From an uncultured Blautia sp. (GTDB lineage Bacteria; Bacillota; Clostridia; Lachnospirales; Lachnospiraceae), in contig CAKROW010000028.1 of assembly GCA_934373235.1 (NCBI GenBank), forward strand, positions 1 through 34,063: a stretch of DNA of 34,063 bases, given 5' to 3'. The translations under genes were made by a program, and so were the position numbers. Numbering within the stretch: position 1 is the first letter of the stretch; each line of letters opens with the position of its first letter. Of the stretch, positions 16,830 through 23,888 are shown piece after piece. Under the pieces are notes generated by a model. The model saw nothing but the letters and a program-made list of their open reading frames with translations. It did no database searches and was not told the origin of the DNA.

Positions 16830-18062
16830 ATGAACTGCATTAATTGTGGAGCGTTCCTGACAGACAGAGATCTGGATTACTGTCCTCACTGCGGAGCTAA
16901 TGTGCTGATACAGAAGAAGGTGGAGTATCTTTCCAAACTCTATTATAACCAGGGACTGGAGAAGGCAAGTATCCGGGATCTGTCAGGGGCGATCAGTTGT
17001 CTGAAGCAGAGTCTTGCATATGACAAGAGAAATATTGATGCCAGGAATCTTCTGGGACTTGTGTATTTTGAGACAGGAGAGGTGGTTGCGGCTCTCAGTG
17101 AGTGGGTGATCAGTAAGAACCTTAAGAAGAACCGGAATCTGGCATCTGAGTATATTGCCAGGCTTCAGGCTAACCAGAACAGGCTGGAGGCCATCAATGA
17201 CAGCATTAAGAAATATAATCATGCTCTTGCCATGTGCAGGGAAGGGCATGAGGATATGGCGGCCATCCGTCTCAGAAAGATCCTGGCACAGAATCCCAAG
17301 CTGATCAAGGGATATCATCTTCTTGCGCTGATCCAGATGAAGAACCACGAGTGGAACAAGGCAAGAAGAACCCTGAAAAAGGCAGCAAGGATCGATAAGA
17401 CCAATACTACGACTCTTCGCTTTTTAAGGGAGATCGATGAGCAGACCGGCGTGACCACACGTATGGAGAACAAGCGCAAAGGCCTGTTTGGCAAAGGCAA
17501 CAGGGAGAAGGATAATATTTCCGGTGAGCTGGTTGTGAAGCAGCAGGCCTATGGAAAAGAGCGGTTCAGGATATCCCTGTTTTTTACACTGGTGCTTGGA
17601 TTTGTGGCAGGAGGTGTAGCTTTCTGGCTTCTGGTGCTTCCGGCTATCAAGCAGGATGTATACAGACAGGCCAATGAACAGATCATACAGTACAGTGAGT
17701 CACTTTCCAGCCAGGGAGTGGAACTTTCAAAGGCTCAGGATGAGGCACAGGAATCCGGAAATTCCGCAGAGGCAGCAGCCAAGCAGATCCAGGAGGAGCA
17801 GACGAGAAGCCAGAGCTATGAGGCACTTTTTAATGCATATTCCTACATGCAGCAGGATGAGCTGGACAGTGCAGCCCTTGAGATCCAGAAGGTAGATGAA
17901 AGTGTACTCTCTGATTCTGCAAAAGGTGTATACAGCACTATCTGCCAGAAGACAGGAGTATCCGGAAAGAATTCTTCGGGCTCCGGAACCACAGACGGCA
18001 GTGAGGGTGACGGAAGTACAGACAGTGGAGATGGATCCTCAGAATACGATGAAAATGAATAG
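16830..18062 (+). CDS. Zinc-ribbon and TPR-repeat single-pass membrane protein
   Basis: 410-residue protein of unknown exact role. The N-terminus is a zinc ribbon, with Cys3, Cys6, Cys18 and Cys21 in MNCINCG and YCPHCG. Residues about 30-205 are helical TPR-like repeats (LLGLVYFETGEVVAALSEW; LLALIQMKNHEWNKARRTLKKA). A membrane segment lies at about 247-272. The outer part is a coiled coil (QEESGNSAEAAAKQIQEEQ-type helix) ending in a Ser/Gly/Asp-rich tail, with a further TPR-like unit near 330-370. It follows folC and the 50-aa gene. It could be a scaffold linking cytoplasmic partners to the envelope. No enzyme motif seen. Confidence 0.75.
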   Translation: MNCINCGAFLTDRDLDYCPHCGANVLIQKKVEYLSKLYYNQGLEKASIRDLSGAISCLKQSLAYDKRNIDARNLLGLVYFETGEVVAALSEWVISKNLKKNRNLASEYIARLQANQNRLEAINDSIKKYNHALAMCREGHEDMAAIRLRKILAQNPKLIKGYHLLALIQMKNHEWNKARRTLKKAARIDKTNTTTLRFLREIDEQTGVTTRMENKRKGLFGKGNREKDNISGELVVKQQAYGKERFRISLFFTLVLGFVAGGVAFWLLVLPAIKQDVYRQANEQIIQYSESLSSQGVELSKAQDEAQESGNSAEAAAKQIQEEQTRSQSYEALFNAYSYMQQDELDSAALEIQKVDESVLSDSAKGVYSTICQKTGVSGKNSSGSGTTDGSEGDGSTDSGDGSSEYDENE

Positions 18063-18120
18063 GCTTCCAGACAGTACAGGAATGTCCGTCTGAGGCGTAC
18101 AGAAGAGAAACCTCGAAAAA

Positions 18121-18156
18121 GGGGATGTGTTTTTTGAAGCACATTCTCTTTTTTTA
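18121..18156 (+). terminator. Rho-independent terminator after the zinc-ribbon/TPR gene
   Basis: Stem GGGGATGTG (18121-18129) with CACATTCTC (18140-18148), including G-T pairs, followed by seven T residues. It ends the folC operon ahead of spoIIA. Confidence 0.8.
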
Positions 18157-18182
18157 CGCAGTTTTGCAGAAATATGTATAAA
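18153..18182 (+). promoter_or_regulatory. Weak candidate promoter for the spoIIA operon
   Basis: TTTACG (18153-18158), an 18-bp spacer and TATAAA (18177-18182) overlap the preceding terminator's T run. In B. subtilis spoIIA is read by sigma-H, and I do not see a convincing sigma-H consensus here, so the assignment is tentative. Confidence 0.3.
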
Positions 18183-18207
18183 AAATCAGATAAGGGGGAA
18201 AATTTTT

Positions 18208-18564
18208 ATGAAGCCAGAATTTGAGACTCAGGGGACTGCGCTGACTGTGCGGCTTCCGGCAGAGCTGGATCATCCGGTTTCGGACGAGATACGCAGGGAG
18301 ACAGACAGGATCATGGGACATATTTATATCCGCAGCATGATCTTTGATTTTTCGGGAACCACTTTTATGGACAGCTCCGGGATCGGGCTGCTGATGGGCA
18401 GGTACCGGGCACTGGGAATGAGAAAGGGCTGTGTATCAGCTACAGGAGTGAGCCGCCATATTGAGAAGCTTTTGCGGCTTTCGGGAATCACCAGGTTTAT
18501 TGAAACAGGAAGGGTGGATATGACCGGGAAACAGGAGGGGGATAACTATGGAAAATACCAATGA
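18208..18564 (+). CDS. spoIIAA: Anti-sigma factor antagonist SpoIIAA
   Basis: STAS-domain protein of 118 aa that frees sigma-F by binding SpoIIAB. The phosphorylation site is in FMDSSGIGLL, with Ser56/Ser57 corresponding to B. subtilis Ser58. ATG at 18208 follows AAGGGGGA by 8 bp; the frame is open upstream through the terminator, so the longer version is unlikely. The gene overlaps spoIIAB by 17 bp, typical of this operon, which keeps the partners in balance. Confidence 0.93.
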   Translation: MKPEFETQGTALTVRLPAELDHPVSDEIRRETDRIMGHIYIRSMIFDFSGTTFMDSSGIGLLMGRYRALGMRKGCVSATGVSRHIEKLLRLSGITRFIETGRVDMTGKQEGDNYGKYQ

Positions 18565-18973
18565 AATGACCATGCTTTTTGACAGCAGGCCTGTAAATGA
18601 GGCTCTTGCCAGGGTGGCGGTAGCAGCTTTCTGCACCCAGCTTAATCCAACCCTTGAAGAAGTGGCAGATATCAAAACAGCAGTGTCGGAGGCAGTGACC
18701 AACTGTATCATTCACGGATATGAGGGCGGGATACATAAGATACAGCTTAGCTGCCGCCTTCAGGGAGAAGAGGTTCAGGTGGATATCAAAGACAGCGGTG
18801 TAGGGATTCAGGATGTAAAAAAAGCCATGGAGCCTCTTTATACCACAAGACCGGACAGGGAACGGTCTGGAATGGGATTTACTTTTATGGAAGCGTTTAT
18901 GGATGAAGTTTCCGTGGAATCAGAACCGGGCAGGGGAACAACTGTGCACATGAAAAAAGTAATCAGGAGGTAG
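18548..18973 (+). CDS. spoIIAB: Anti-sigma F factor / serine kinase SpoIIAB
   Basis: GHKL-fold ATPase of 141 aa that holds sigma-F inactive and phosphorylates SpoIIAA. ATP-binding boxes are visible: N-box KTAVSEAVTNCIIHGY (Glu and Asn), G1 DSGVGIQD, and G2 ERSGMGFTFMEAF followed by GRGTTVHM. Ribosome site AGGAGGGG. It lies within the three-gene spoIIA operon with 3 bp between it and sigF, so it acts in the forespore in early sporulation. Confidence 0.95.
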   Translation: MENTNEMTMLFDSRPVNEALARVAVAAFCTQLNPTLEEVADIKTAVSEAVTNCIIHGYEGGIHKIQLSCRLQGEEVQVDIKDSGVGIQDVKKAMEPLYTTRPDRERSGMGFTFMEAFMDEVSVESEPGRGTTVHMKKVIRR

Positions 18974-18975
18974 GG

Positions 18976-19695
18976 ATGGACCATACTCTTGCCCTGATCG
19001 GGCGTGCGCACCAGGGTGATAAAGTGGCAAGAGATACTTTGTTCAGAGAAAATACAGGGCTTGTATACAGCGTGGCAAAGCGGTTTCTGGGACGGGGCGT
19101 GGAGATGGAGGATCTGTTCCAGATCGGAAGTATCGGGCTTCTCAAGGCAGTGGATAAGTTTGACCTGTCTTATGAAGTGCGTTTTTCCACCTATGCAGTG
19201 CCTATGATCGCAGGTGAGATCAAGAGGTTTTTAAGGGATGACGGGATGCTTAAGGTAAGCCGTTCCCTCAAAGAAAACCATTACCGGGCATACCAGGTGA
19301 GGGAGGCTCTGGGACGGAAGCTGGGGAGAGAGCCAACAACAACAGAACTGGCAGAGGAGATGGGGATTTCCATGGAGGAGCTGATGCTTACCCTGGAATC
19401 CGGGGCAGAGGTGGAATCACTCCATAAAACCATCTATCAGGGGGAGGGAACGGAGATATCCCTGATGGACAAGCTTCCGGAAAAGGAAAATCGCCAGGAA
19501 AAGGCACTGGAACGCATATTTCTGGAGGAACTCCTGAATACATTAGGTGCAAGGGAGCGGCAGATCATTTACATGCGATATTTTCAGGATATGACCCAGA
19601 CGGAGATCGCGGAAGTTCTGGGGATTTCCCAGGTACAGGTCTCAAGAATGGAAAGAAAGATATTAAAACAGCTTCACAATGAAGTGAGGACATAA
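18976..19695 (+). CDS. sigF: RNA polymerase sigma-F factor (SpoIIAC)
   Basis: Forespore-specific sigma factor, 239 aa. Region 2 reads GLVYSVAKRFLGRGVEMEDLF and then SIGLLKAVDKFD and VRFSTYAVPMIAGEIKRFLRDDG. Region 3 contains REPTTTELAEEMGIS. Region 4 is a helix-turn-helix in MTQTEIAEVLGISQVQVSRME. Together with SpoIIAA and SpoIIAB this is the complete partner-switching module. ATG at 18976 follows AGGAGGTAGGG. Sigma-G is a close paralogue, but the operon context fixes it as sigma-F. Confidence 0.95.
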   Translation: MDHTLALIGRAHQGDKVARDTLFRENTGLVYSVAKRFLGRGVEMEDLFQIGSIGLLKAVDKFDLSYEVRFSTYAVPMIAGEIKRFLRDDGMLKVSRSLKENHYRAYQVREALGRKLGREPTTTELAEEMGISMEELMLTLESGAEVESLHKTIYQGEGTEISLMDKLPEKENRQEKALERIFLEELLNTLGARERQIIYMRYFQDMTQTEIAEVLGISQVQVSRMERKILKQLHNEVRT

Positions 19696-19736
19696 AAAAG
19701 ACCCCGGAAGATCCGTAACGGAATCCCGGGGTCCTG
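19696..19736. terminator. Bidirectional terminator between sigF and queT
   Basis: Stem GACCCCGG (19700-19707) with CCGGGGTC (19726-19733), extended inside by GATCCG / CGGAATC. On the minus strand the stem is followed by a run of six T residues, so it best terminates queT; the plus-strand tail is weaker but it also lies right after sigF. Confidence 0.8.
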
Positions 19737-19754
19737 TAATATACAGGCAGAAGA

Positions 19755-20252
19755 TCAGGCAGCAGTTTTTCTGCCGAAGATCGTATGCTTATATCTGGAA
19801 AGTACATTGAGAAGGATCATTCCGATCACACCTGCGGAGATCACCTCACCGATGCCTACAGTGAGCATCATAAGAGGAATGGGAAGGTTCACTCCATATC
19901 CGTAGCAGAGGACAAATGGAACGATGATCATGTTGGCAGCTACCGGAGGAACCGGTGCGATCCATTTACCCATGTTGCGGAGTTTGTAGGTGAATACTGC
20001 ACCAAGAAGTGTGGCAAGGCTTCCGAAGATGATATCTGCCGGAATGGCTCCGCCCAGGATATTGGCAATGATGCATCCTACAAAAAGTCCCGGAACTGCA
20101 GCCGGTGTAAAGAACGGCAGTACAGTCAGCGCTTCAGAAAAGCGGACCTGGACTTCTCCATAGCTGAGTGGTGCAAATACCAGTGTCAGCACTACATAGA
20201 TCGCTGCAATGGCAGCGGCCTGTACCAGAAACAGTGTACTTTTGTTTTTCAT
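19755..20252 (-). CDS. queT: QueT family queuosine precursor ECF transporter S component
   Basis: Substrate-binding membrane subunit of an energy-coupling-factor transporter, thought to take up a queuosine precursor such as preQ1. About 165 aa with five to six hydrophobic segments. The characteristic stretch is APLSYGEVQVRFSEALTVLPFFTP, followed by GCIIANILGG and ADIIFGSLATLLGA. I use ATG at 20252; TTG at 20258 is closer to the GGGAG site. No ECF ATPase or T subunit is adjacent, which is normal for group II ECF systems. The leader carries a preQ1-like riboswitch, which supports the specificity. Confidence 0.9.
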   Translation of the reverse strand: MKNKSTLFLVQAAAIAAIYVVLTLVFAPLSYGEVQVRFSEALTVLPFFTPAAVPGLFVGCIIANILGGAIPADIIFGSLATLLGAVFTYKLRNMGKWIAPVPPVAANMIIVPFVLCYGYGVNLPIPLMMLTVGIGEVISAGVIGMILLNVLSRYKHTIFGRKTAA

Positions 20253-20267
20253 ATTCAATTCTCTCCC

Positions 20268-20306
20268 TTTAGTTTTGTTTTACGAGTGGAAGGTCACGAA
20301 CACTCG
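20268..20306 (-). ncRNA. Candidate preQ1-I riboswitch in the queT leader
   Basis: On the minus strand: stem CGAGTG / CACTCG enclosing a loop that begins TTCGTGACC, followed by an A-rich tail TAAAACAAAACTAAAGG that runs into the ribosome site of queT. This is the compact H-type pseudoknot layout of preQ1-I, and the tail is close to the A-rich strand of the known aptamers. CCTT in the loop could pair with AAGG of the ribosome site. Assigned by pattern, not by a covariance model. Confidence 0.6.
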
Positions 20307-20378
20307 ATTCATTTAGCGCCGGGAATCGGCGGAAAAGCTCTGTACGACCTTGTTTTTGCAAGCTTTTCAACGGAGGTG

Positions 20379-20407
20379 AGTATAGCATAATCAGATCGGA
20401 AATGCAA
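20379..20407 (-). promoter_or_regulatory. Sigma-A promoter of queT
   Basis: Reading the minus strand: TTGCAT (20407-20402), a 17-bp spacer and TATACT (20384-20379). Transcription would start near 20372, giving a leader of about 120 nt. Confidence 0.7.
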
Positions 20408-20424
20408 GGGAGAAAAATTCTGCA

Positions 20425-20453
20425 TGGACATTTTTGGTAATTTGCGTTACACT
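20425..20453 (+). promoter_or_regulatory. Promoter of the leader and gene at 20657
   Basis: TGGACA (20425-20430), a 17-bp spacer and TACACT (20448-20453). It is divergent from the queT promoter and lies 18 bp upstream of it in opposite orientation. Confidence 0.55.
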
Positions 20454-20459
20454 AGAGCA

Positions 20460-20600
20460 TGTTTGAAAAAAAGGCTTTCTGTAAGATGTGCGTCATAATT
20501 TGCCGGAGATCTTGCCTGTATGAGGGCATTGAGGCGTGCAGCAGCAACCGGATTCAGGTGAAATACAGCGTGAAGCGGGAGCATAGATTGCTGGAATATA
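20460..20600 (+). other. Unassigned leader region, probably non-coding RNA
   Basis: Transcribed region between a promoter and an intrinsic terminator, upstream of the small gene at 20657. A plus-strand frame is open through it but has no ribosome site and an unnatural composition, so I read it as non-coding. Possible pairings are TGCC / GGCA (about 20513 and 20526), CTGTAT / ATACAG and CAGCAA / TTGCTG, which would make a folded unit. It matches no riboswitch class I can name. Confidence 0.4.
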
Positions 20601-20626
20601 AAGCGGATGCTAAAGATCCGCTTTTT
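20601..20626 (+). terminator. Intrinsic terminator inside the leader, before the small gene
   Basis: Perfect 8-bp stem AAGCGGAT (20601-20608) with ATCCGCTT (20616-20623), a 7-nt loop, and five T residues overlapping the end of the stem. It lies 31 bp upstream of the small gene's ATG, as an attenuator would. Confidence 0.75.
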
Positions 20627-20656
20627 ATAAATACAAAGAAAGGCAGTGTGGCAGAT

Positions 20657-20860
20657 ATGGAAGAGAAAATCCTTGAGTTTATTATGGATTATGCACAGAA
20701 GAATCACGAAGTTCCGTTTCAGGCCATTGAGGAAGCATTTAACCTCACTCTCGACAGGTCATTACTGGGTGTGATCAGTGATGCTATCTGGGACAGAGAT
20801 GATGTGGAGGATGTGCTCATGGAGAATGAACGTTATGTGATCACATATTTCGAGGATTAA
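20657..20860 (+). CDS. Small acidic protein of unknown function (67 aa)
   Basis: Unrecognised. ATG at 20657 gives a 67-residue acidic protein starting MEEKILEFIMDYAQKN and ending ENERYVITYFED. It looks like a short winged-helix-like or helical domain with no membrane segment. The ribosome site is poor: AAAGG lies 13 bp before the ATG, and an in-frame GTG at 20648 would be closer but too near. The gene follows an intrinsic terminator and leader, so expression may be controlled by attenuation. Divergent from queT and convergent with spoVAA. Confidence 0.6.
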   Translation: MEEKILEFIMDYAQKNHEVPFQAIEEAFNLTLDRSLLGVISDAIWDRDDVEDVLMENERYVITYFED

Positions 20861-20876
20861 AAGAAAAGTGTGGTAA

Positions 20877-20908
20877 AACCGGGCTGATATGTCAGTCAGG
20901 TTTTTTTT
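20877..20908 (+). terminator. Rho-independent terminator after the 67-aa gene
   Basis: Stem AACCGGGCTGA (20877-20887) with TCAGTCAGGTT (20892-20902), one mismatch and one G-T pair, followed by a T run to 20908. The 3' arm overlaps the end of spoVAA, so it probably also shapes that transcript's end. Confidence 0.75.
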
Positions 20909-21506
20909 GTCCTGCTTTTTCAATGAGAGTTTTGTTTACATCATCCTCGTAGTTACGCATCTGTACCTGCATGGGTGTGGGATCATCGGTAAGCTTCATT
21001 TGGCCGAAATGATTGAAAAAGAACAGAATGCCCACGCCGATCCCTACAGAGTAGGAAATCTCCAGAATGGTAAAACCGCTGGAAGCTTTTCCTGTGACCA
21101 GTGTATAAAATTCGTTGAAGATATTTCCCAGATCCACATCGTTGTTAAATGTCATGATGGAAAAAGCGGCCCCGAAAAAAGAAGCCAGGCATACGAAAAA
21201 GATCTTTACTTTGCGAAAAAGTTCGCTTGTGACAGAAGGAGTCTGGTATGTGATGATGAAGTCTGTTTCGCCCAGCGGGGATATATCCACAGATGGCTCG
21301 GCTTTCTGGATCATTTTCAGAAGATCTGATACAGACATCACATAACGGCCGGGCTTTTTTTCATCGAGAGTGGCAACAGGAAGAACCCGCAGCCGGTTGA
21401 GGAGCTTCTGGTTGCTCATGGAAAGAGCAGCGATATCCTGCAGATAAACGTGGGGATGGTTCACCTGGATATTCTGGTCCAACTGGAGATAAAGGGTATC
21501 ACTCAT
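20892..21506 (-). CDS. spoVAA: Stage V sporulation protein AA
   Basis: Membrane protein, 204 aa, of the SpoVA channel that loads dipicolinic acid into the spore and releases it in germination. The cytoplasmic N-terminal part (1-125) is followed by a hydrophobic segment KIFFVCLASFFGAAFSIMTF, the motif FNNDVDLGNIFNEFYTLVTG and a second segment YSVGIGVGILFFFNHF, as in B. subtilis SpoVAA. It is the last gene of this operon, whereas in B. subtilis it is first. Ribosome site AGGAGG lies in the gap after spoVAE. Confidence 0.92.
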   Translation of the reverse strand: MSDTLYLQLDQNIQVNHPHVYLQDIAALSMSNQKLLNRLRVLPVATLDEKKPGRYVMSVSDLLKMIQKAEPSVDISPLGETDFIITYQTPSVTSELFRKVKIFFVCLASFFGAAFSIMTFNNDVDLGNIFNEFYTLVTGKASSGFTILEISYSVGIGVGILFFFNHFGQMKLTDDPTPMQVQMRNYEDDVNKTLIEKAGQKKPD

Positions 21507-21530
21507 AAGAAACCTCCTGACAAAAACCTC

Positions 21531-21887
21531 CTACTGTTTCATTTTCGGACGAAAGATGAAACTTGCAAAGTAGGAAAAAACAAGTGCTGCGGAGACACCG
21601 GCAGCACAGGCAGTAAAGCCACCGTTAAAAAGGCCAAGAATCCCGTCCTCCTGGATGGATTTTTTCATTCCTTCCCACAGTATGTGGCCGAAGCCGGGAA
21701 GAGGAACGGAGGCACCGGCACCTGCATAGTCCACAAAGGGTTTGTAAAGTCCCATAGCACTTAAAACAGCTCCGCTGCACACAAGAAGTACCATGACCCG
21801 GCCTGGCATCAGTTTGGTCCGGTCCAGAAGGATCTGTATCAGCGCACAGAGAAGTCCGCCTGTCCAGAAAGCATTAAAATAATCCAT
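21531..21887 (-). CDS. spoVAE: Stage V sporulation protein AE
   Basis: Small membrane protein of 118 aa in the SpoVA channel. It contains GGLLCALIQILLDRTKL, then LYKPFVDYAGAGASVPLPGFG, then ILGLFNGGFTACAAGVSAAL, all typical of SpoVAE(b). Start at 21887 has GGAGGTG upstream; a longer open frame upstream lies inside spoVAD and is not used. One base separates it from spoVAD. With SpoVAC it forms the membrane pore or its gate. Confidence 0.9.
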   Translation of the reverse strand: MDYFNAFWTGGLLCALIQILLDRTKLMPGRVMVLLVCSGAVLSAMGLYKPFVDYAGAGASVPLPGFGHILWEGMKKSIQEDGILGLFNGGFTACAAGVSAALVFSYFASFIFRPKMKQ

Positions 21888-21888
21888 G

Positions 21889-22944
21889 TCACACCTCCAG
21901 ATGTTCAATAACGATTCCGTGGGCAATTCCGGGAATACTCTCACCTTCATTAAAGCTTACTTTGGAGAGCAGGGCACCGGTAGGGACAAAGAGGATCCGT
22001 TTCCATTCTCCGGAAAGGATACCGGGAAGGATATATGAGGAGAGGACAGAGGCAGAACAGCCACAGCCGCTGCCTCCGGCATGGGTATCCTGAGCATTGC
22101 TGTCGTATATGAGAAGGCCGCAGTCCTGATGTATGCCGGAAAGATCAATGTTCTGCTCCAGGAGAAGATCCAGAAGGATCCTTTTTCCCACAAGTCCCAG
22201 ATCTCCGGTAAAGACAGCATCGTAATCTGTGGCAGTATAGCCCAGGTCCGCAAAATTCCGGGCAATGGTGTCACAGGCGGCTGGCGCCATACATCCACCC
22301 ATATTCATGGAATCCTTAAAACCGTAGTCCATAAGACGGCCTGCAGTGATAGCAGTGATGGCTGCCACGCCGGAAGAGGTAAAAAGCGGGGAATCCTGTC
22401 CTGGTAAGCTGGAAGAAAGGATGCATGCACCGCATCCTGTCACAGTCCAGGTTGAGGAAAAAGGTCGCTGGTTTCCGTATCCCAGAGGAAAACGAAATTC
22501 TTTTTCGGCACTGGCAAAGTGGCTGGAAGCGGTACACAGCACACGGTTTCCGAATCCGGCAGTAAGGACAAGGGAACCAAGGGAAAGAGCTTCACCTATG
22601 GCTGAGCAGGCTCCGTAAAGCCCGTAAAAAGGAATCCCAAGACCTGCACTTCCAAAAGAAGTGGCAATGGTCTGGGCAAGAAGATCTCCTGCAAACATAA
22701 GAGAGATATCCTCCGGATGAAGTTTTGCCCTGTTAAGGGCAAGAAGGGCAGTCTCTTTCTGAAGGGTACTTTCTGCGGCTTCCCAGGTATCACAGCCGAA
22801 CATGGGATCCGGGCAGACCATGTCAAGAAAACTTCCCATGGGACCTTCGCCTTCTTTGGGACCTCCTATGGCGGCTGCGCTTTCAAAATAGACAGGGCTT
22901 TCAAAAAGAACAGTGGAAGCTCCCTTATGGACAGCTTTTTTCAT
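21889..22944 (-). CDS. spoVAD: Stage V sporulation protein AD
   Basis: Peripheral protein with a thiolase-like fold that binds dipicolinic acid (B. subtilis SpoVAD). 351 aa, normal length. Recognisable stretches are VYFESAAAIGGPKEGEGP, DPMFGCDTWE, YGACSAIGEAL and GYGNQRPFSSTWTVTG. Ribosome site GGAGGTGA. Its ATG overlaps the spoVAC stop in ATGA, so translation is coupled. Identification is secure. Confidence 0.95.
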   Translation of the reverse strand: MKKAVHKGASTVLFESPVYFESAAAIGGPKEGEGPMGSFLDMVCPDPMFGCDTWEAAESTLQKETALLALNRAKLHPEDISLMFAGDLLAQTIATSFGSAGLGIPFYGLYGACSAIGEALSLGSLVLTAGFGNRVLCTASSHFASAEKEFRFPLGYGNQRPFSSTWTVTGCGACILSSSLPGQDSPLFTSSGVAAITAITAGRLMDYGFKDSMNMGGCMAPAACDTIARNFADLGYTATDYDAVFTGDLGLVGKRILLDLLLEQNIDLSGIHQDCGLLIYDSNAQDTHAGGSGCGCSASVLSSYILPGILSGEWKRILFVPTGALLSKVSFNEGESIPGIAHGIVIEHLEV

Positions 22945-23393
22945 CGTATCACCTCCGTAAAAATATAATAGATAACTCCAAGACCCCAGGAAGTTATGAT
23001 GCCGTAGAGGATCACAGGGCCTGCGATGGTAAAGATTTTGCAGCCGATGCCGAACACCTGGCCTTCGGAGCGAAATTCAATGGCAGAGGCGGCTATGGAG
23101 TTAGCGAAGCCTGTGATAGGTACCAGACCTCCGGCACCACCGAATTTGCCGATACGTGGATAGATGCCAAAGCCTGTCAGCAGCACACTGAAAAAGATAA
23201 GCAGTACAGAACACCAGGTCCTTGAATCCGCAGGGCTGGCACCAAGTGAATGAGCCAGGTTTGTGATGATCTCTCCAAGAAGACAGATAAGGCCGCCTGT
23301 GAGAAATGCTTTTGCCATGTTTAAGGGCAGGCTGTGTGTGGGAGTTACTGATCTTACATATTGTTCGTATTTTTTCTGCTGGGTATCCTGCAT
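22941..23393 (-). CDS. spoVAC: Stage V sporulation protein AC
   Basis: Integral membrane protein reported to act as a mechanosensitive channel for dipicolinic acid. I use ATG at 23393 (150 aa), because it has an AGGAAAGGA site and gives the same N-terminal length as B. subtilis SpoVAC (27 residues before KAFL). An in-frame ATG at 23453 would overlap spoVAB and add 20 residues. Motifs: AKAFLTGGLICLLGE, TGFGIYPRIGKFGGAGGLVPITGFANS and EFRSEGQVFGIG. Confidence 0.92.
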   Translation of the reverse strand: MQDTQQKKYEQYVRSVTPTHSLPLNMAKAFLTGGLICLLGEIITNLAHSLGASPADSRTWCSVLLIFFSVLLTGFGIYPRIGKFGGAGGLVPITGFANSIAASAIEFRSEGQVFGIGCKIFTIAGPVILYGIITSWGLGVIYYIFTEVIR

Positions 23394-23443
23394 TTGAAAG
23401 ATCCTTTCCTGAAAAATATTTACTGAATCCTGAAAACAGTTAT

Positions 23444-23860
23444 CTACATCCATCCGGCTGCATAGTAAAGAAGTGAACCTAAAGTTTTTCCGGCAGCAAT
23501 GGACAGAATCACCAGAGGCAGTCCGCTGGTAAGCTTCAGGCGGCGGGCGAACACAGGGAAAACTTTGGCGATCTCAGCAAGGGCGAGGATCCAGCCGCCC
23601 AGAAAAATGCCGAAGAACAGGCCGGATACAGCCAGAAAAGGAATTCCAAGGGGAACCGGTATATGAAAAAGCATAACAACAGTTCCCAAAAGAGTTCCCA
23701 GGAGGCTCATATCCTCGTACAGCAGGATGTGATCAGCCGTGTGGGTGATCCCCGCATATCTGGGTACAATGGAAAGTCCGATGAGGAGTCCCGATACACC
23801 GCCTGCAACGATAATTCCTGCACAAAAACCTGCAAAACCAAGGAAAATCTGCTGAAACAT
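23444..23860 (-). CDS. spoVAB: Stage V sporulation protein AB
   Basis: Membrane protein of 138 aa with four hydrophobic segments, first gene of this spoVA operon. Its layout matches SpoVAB of B. subtilis: GGVSGLLIGLSIVPR, VSGLFFGIFLGGW, ALAEIAKVFPVFARR and AGKTLGSLLYY. Ribosome site AAAGGAGGTG, 8 bp upstream. Transcribed from the sigma-G-like promoter just upstream; exact role in the channel unknown. Confidence 0.9.
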   Translation of the reverse strand: MFQQIFLGFAGFCAGIIVAGGVSGLLIGLSIVPRYAGITHTADHILLYEDMSLLGTLLGTVVMLFHIPVPLGIPFLAVSGLFFGIFLGGWILALAEIAKVFPVFARRLKLTSGLPLVILSIAAGKTLGSLLYYAAGWM

Positions 23861-23888
23861 GTGAACTGCACCTCCTTTGTTATGGTAT

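Noticed and set aside
19785..20390. 201-codon plus-strand frame across queT
   Set aside because: queT on the minus strand is well supported by sequence, promoter and riboswitch-like leader; the plus frame is its shadow.
20460..20600. Tetrahydrofolate or lysine riboswitch in the unassigned leader (GGTGAAA and GAGG segments)
   Set aside because: Only short motifs match; the order of conserved segments does not, and the downstream gene is not a folate or lysine gene.
20459..20656. N-terminal extension of the 67-aa protein from ATG 20459
   Set aside because: It has no ribosome site, reads through a perfect intrinsic terminator, and has a Cys/Arg-rich composition unlike the C-terminal part.
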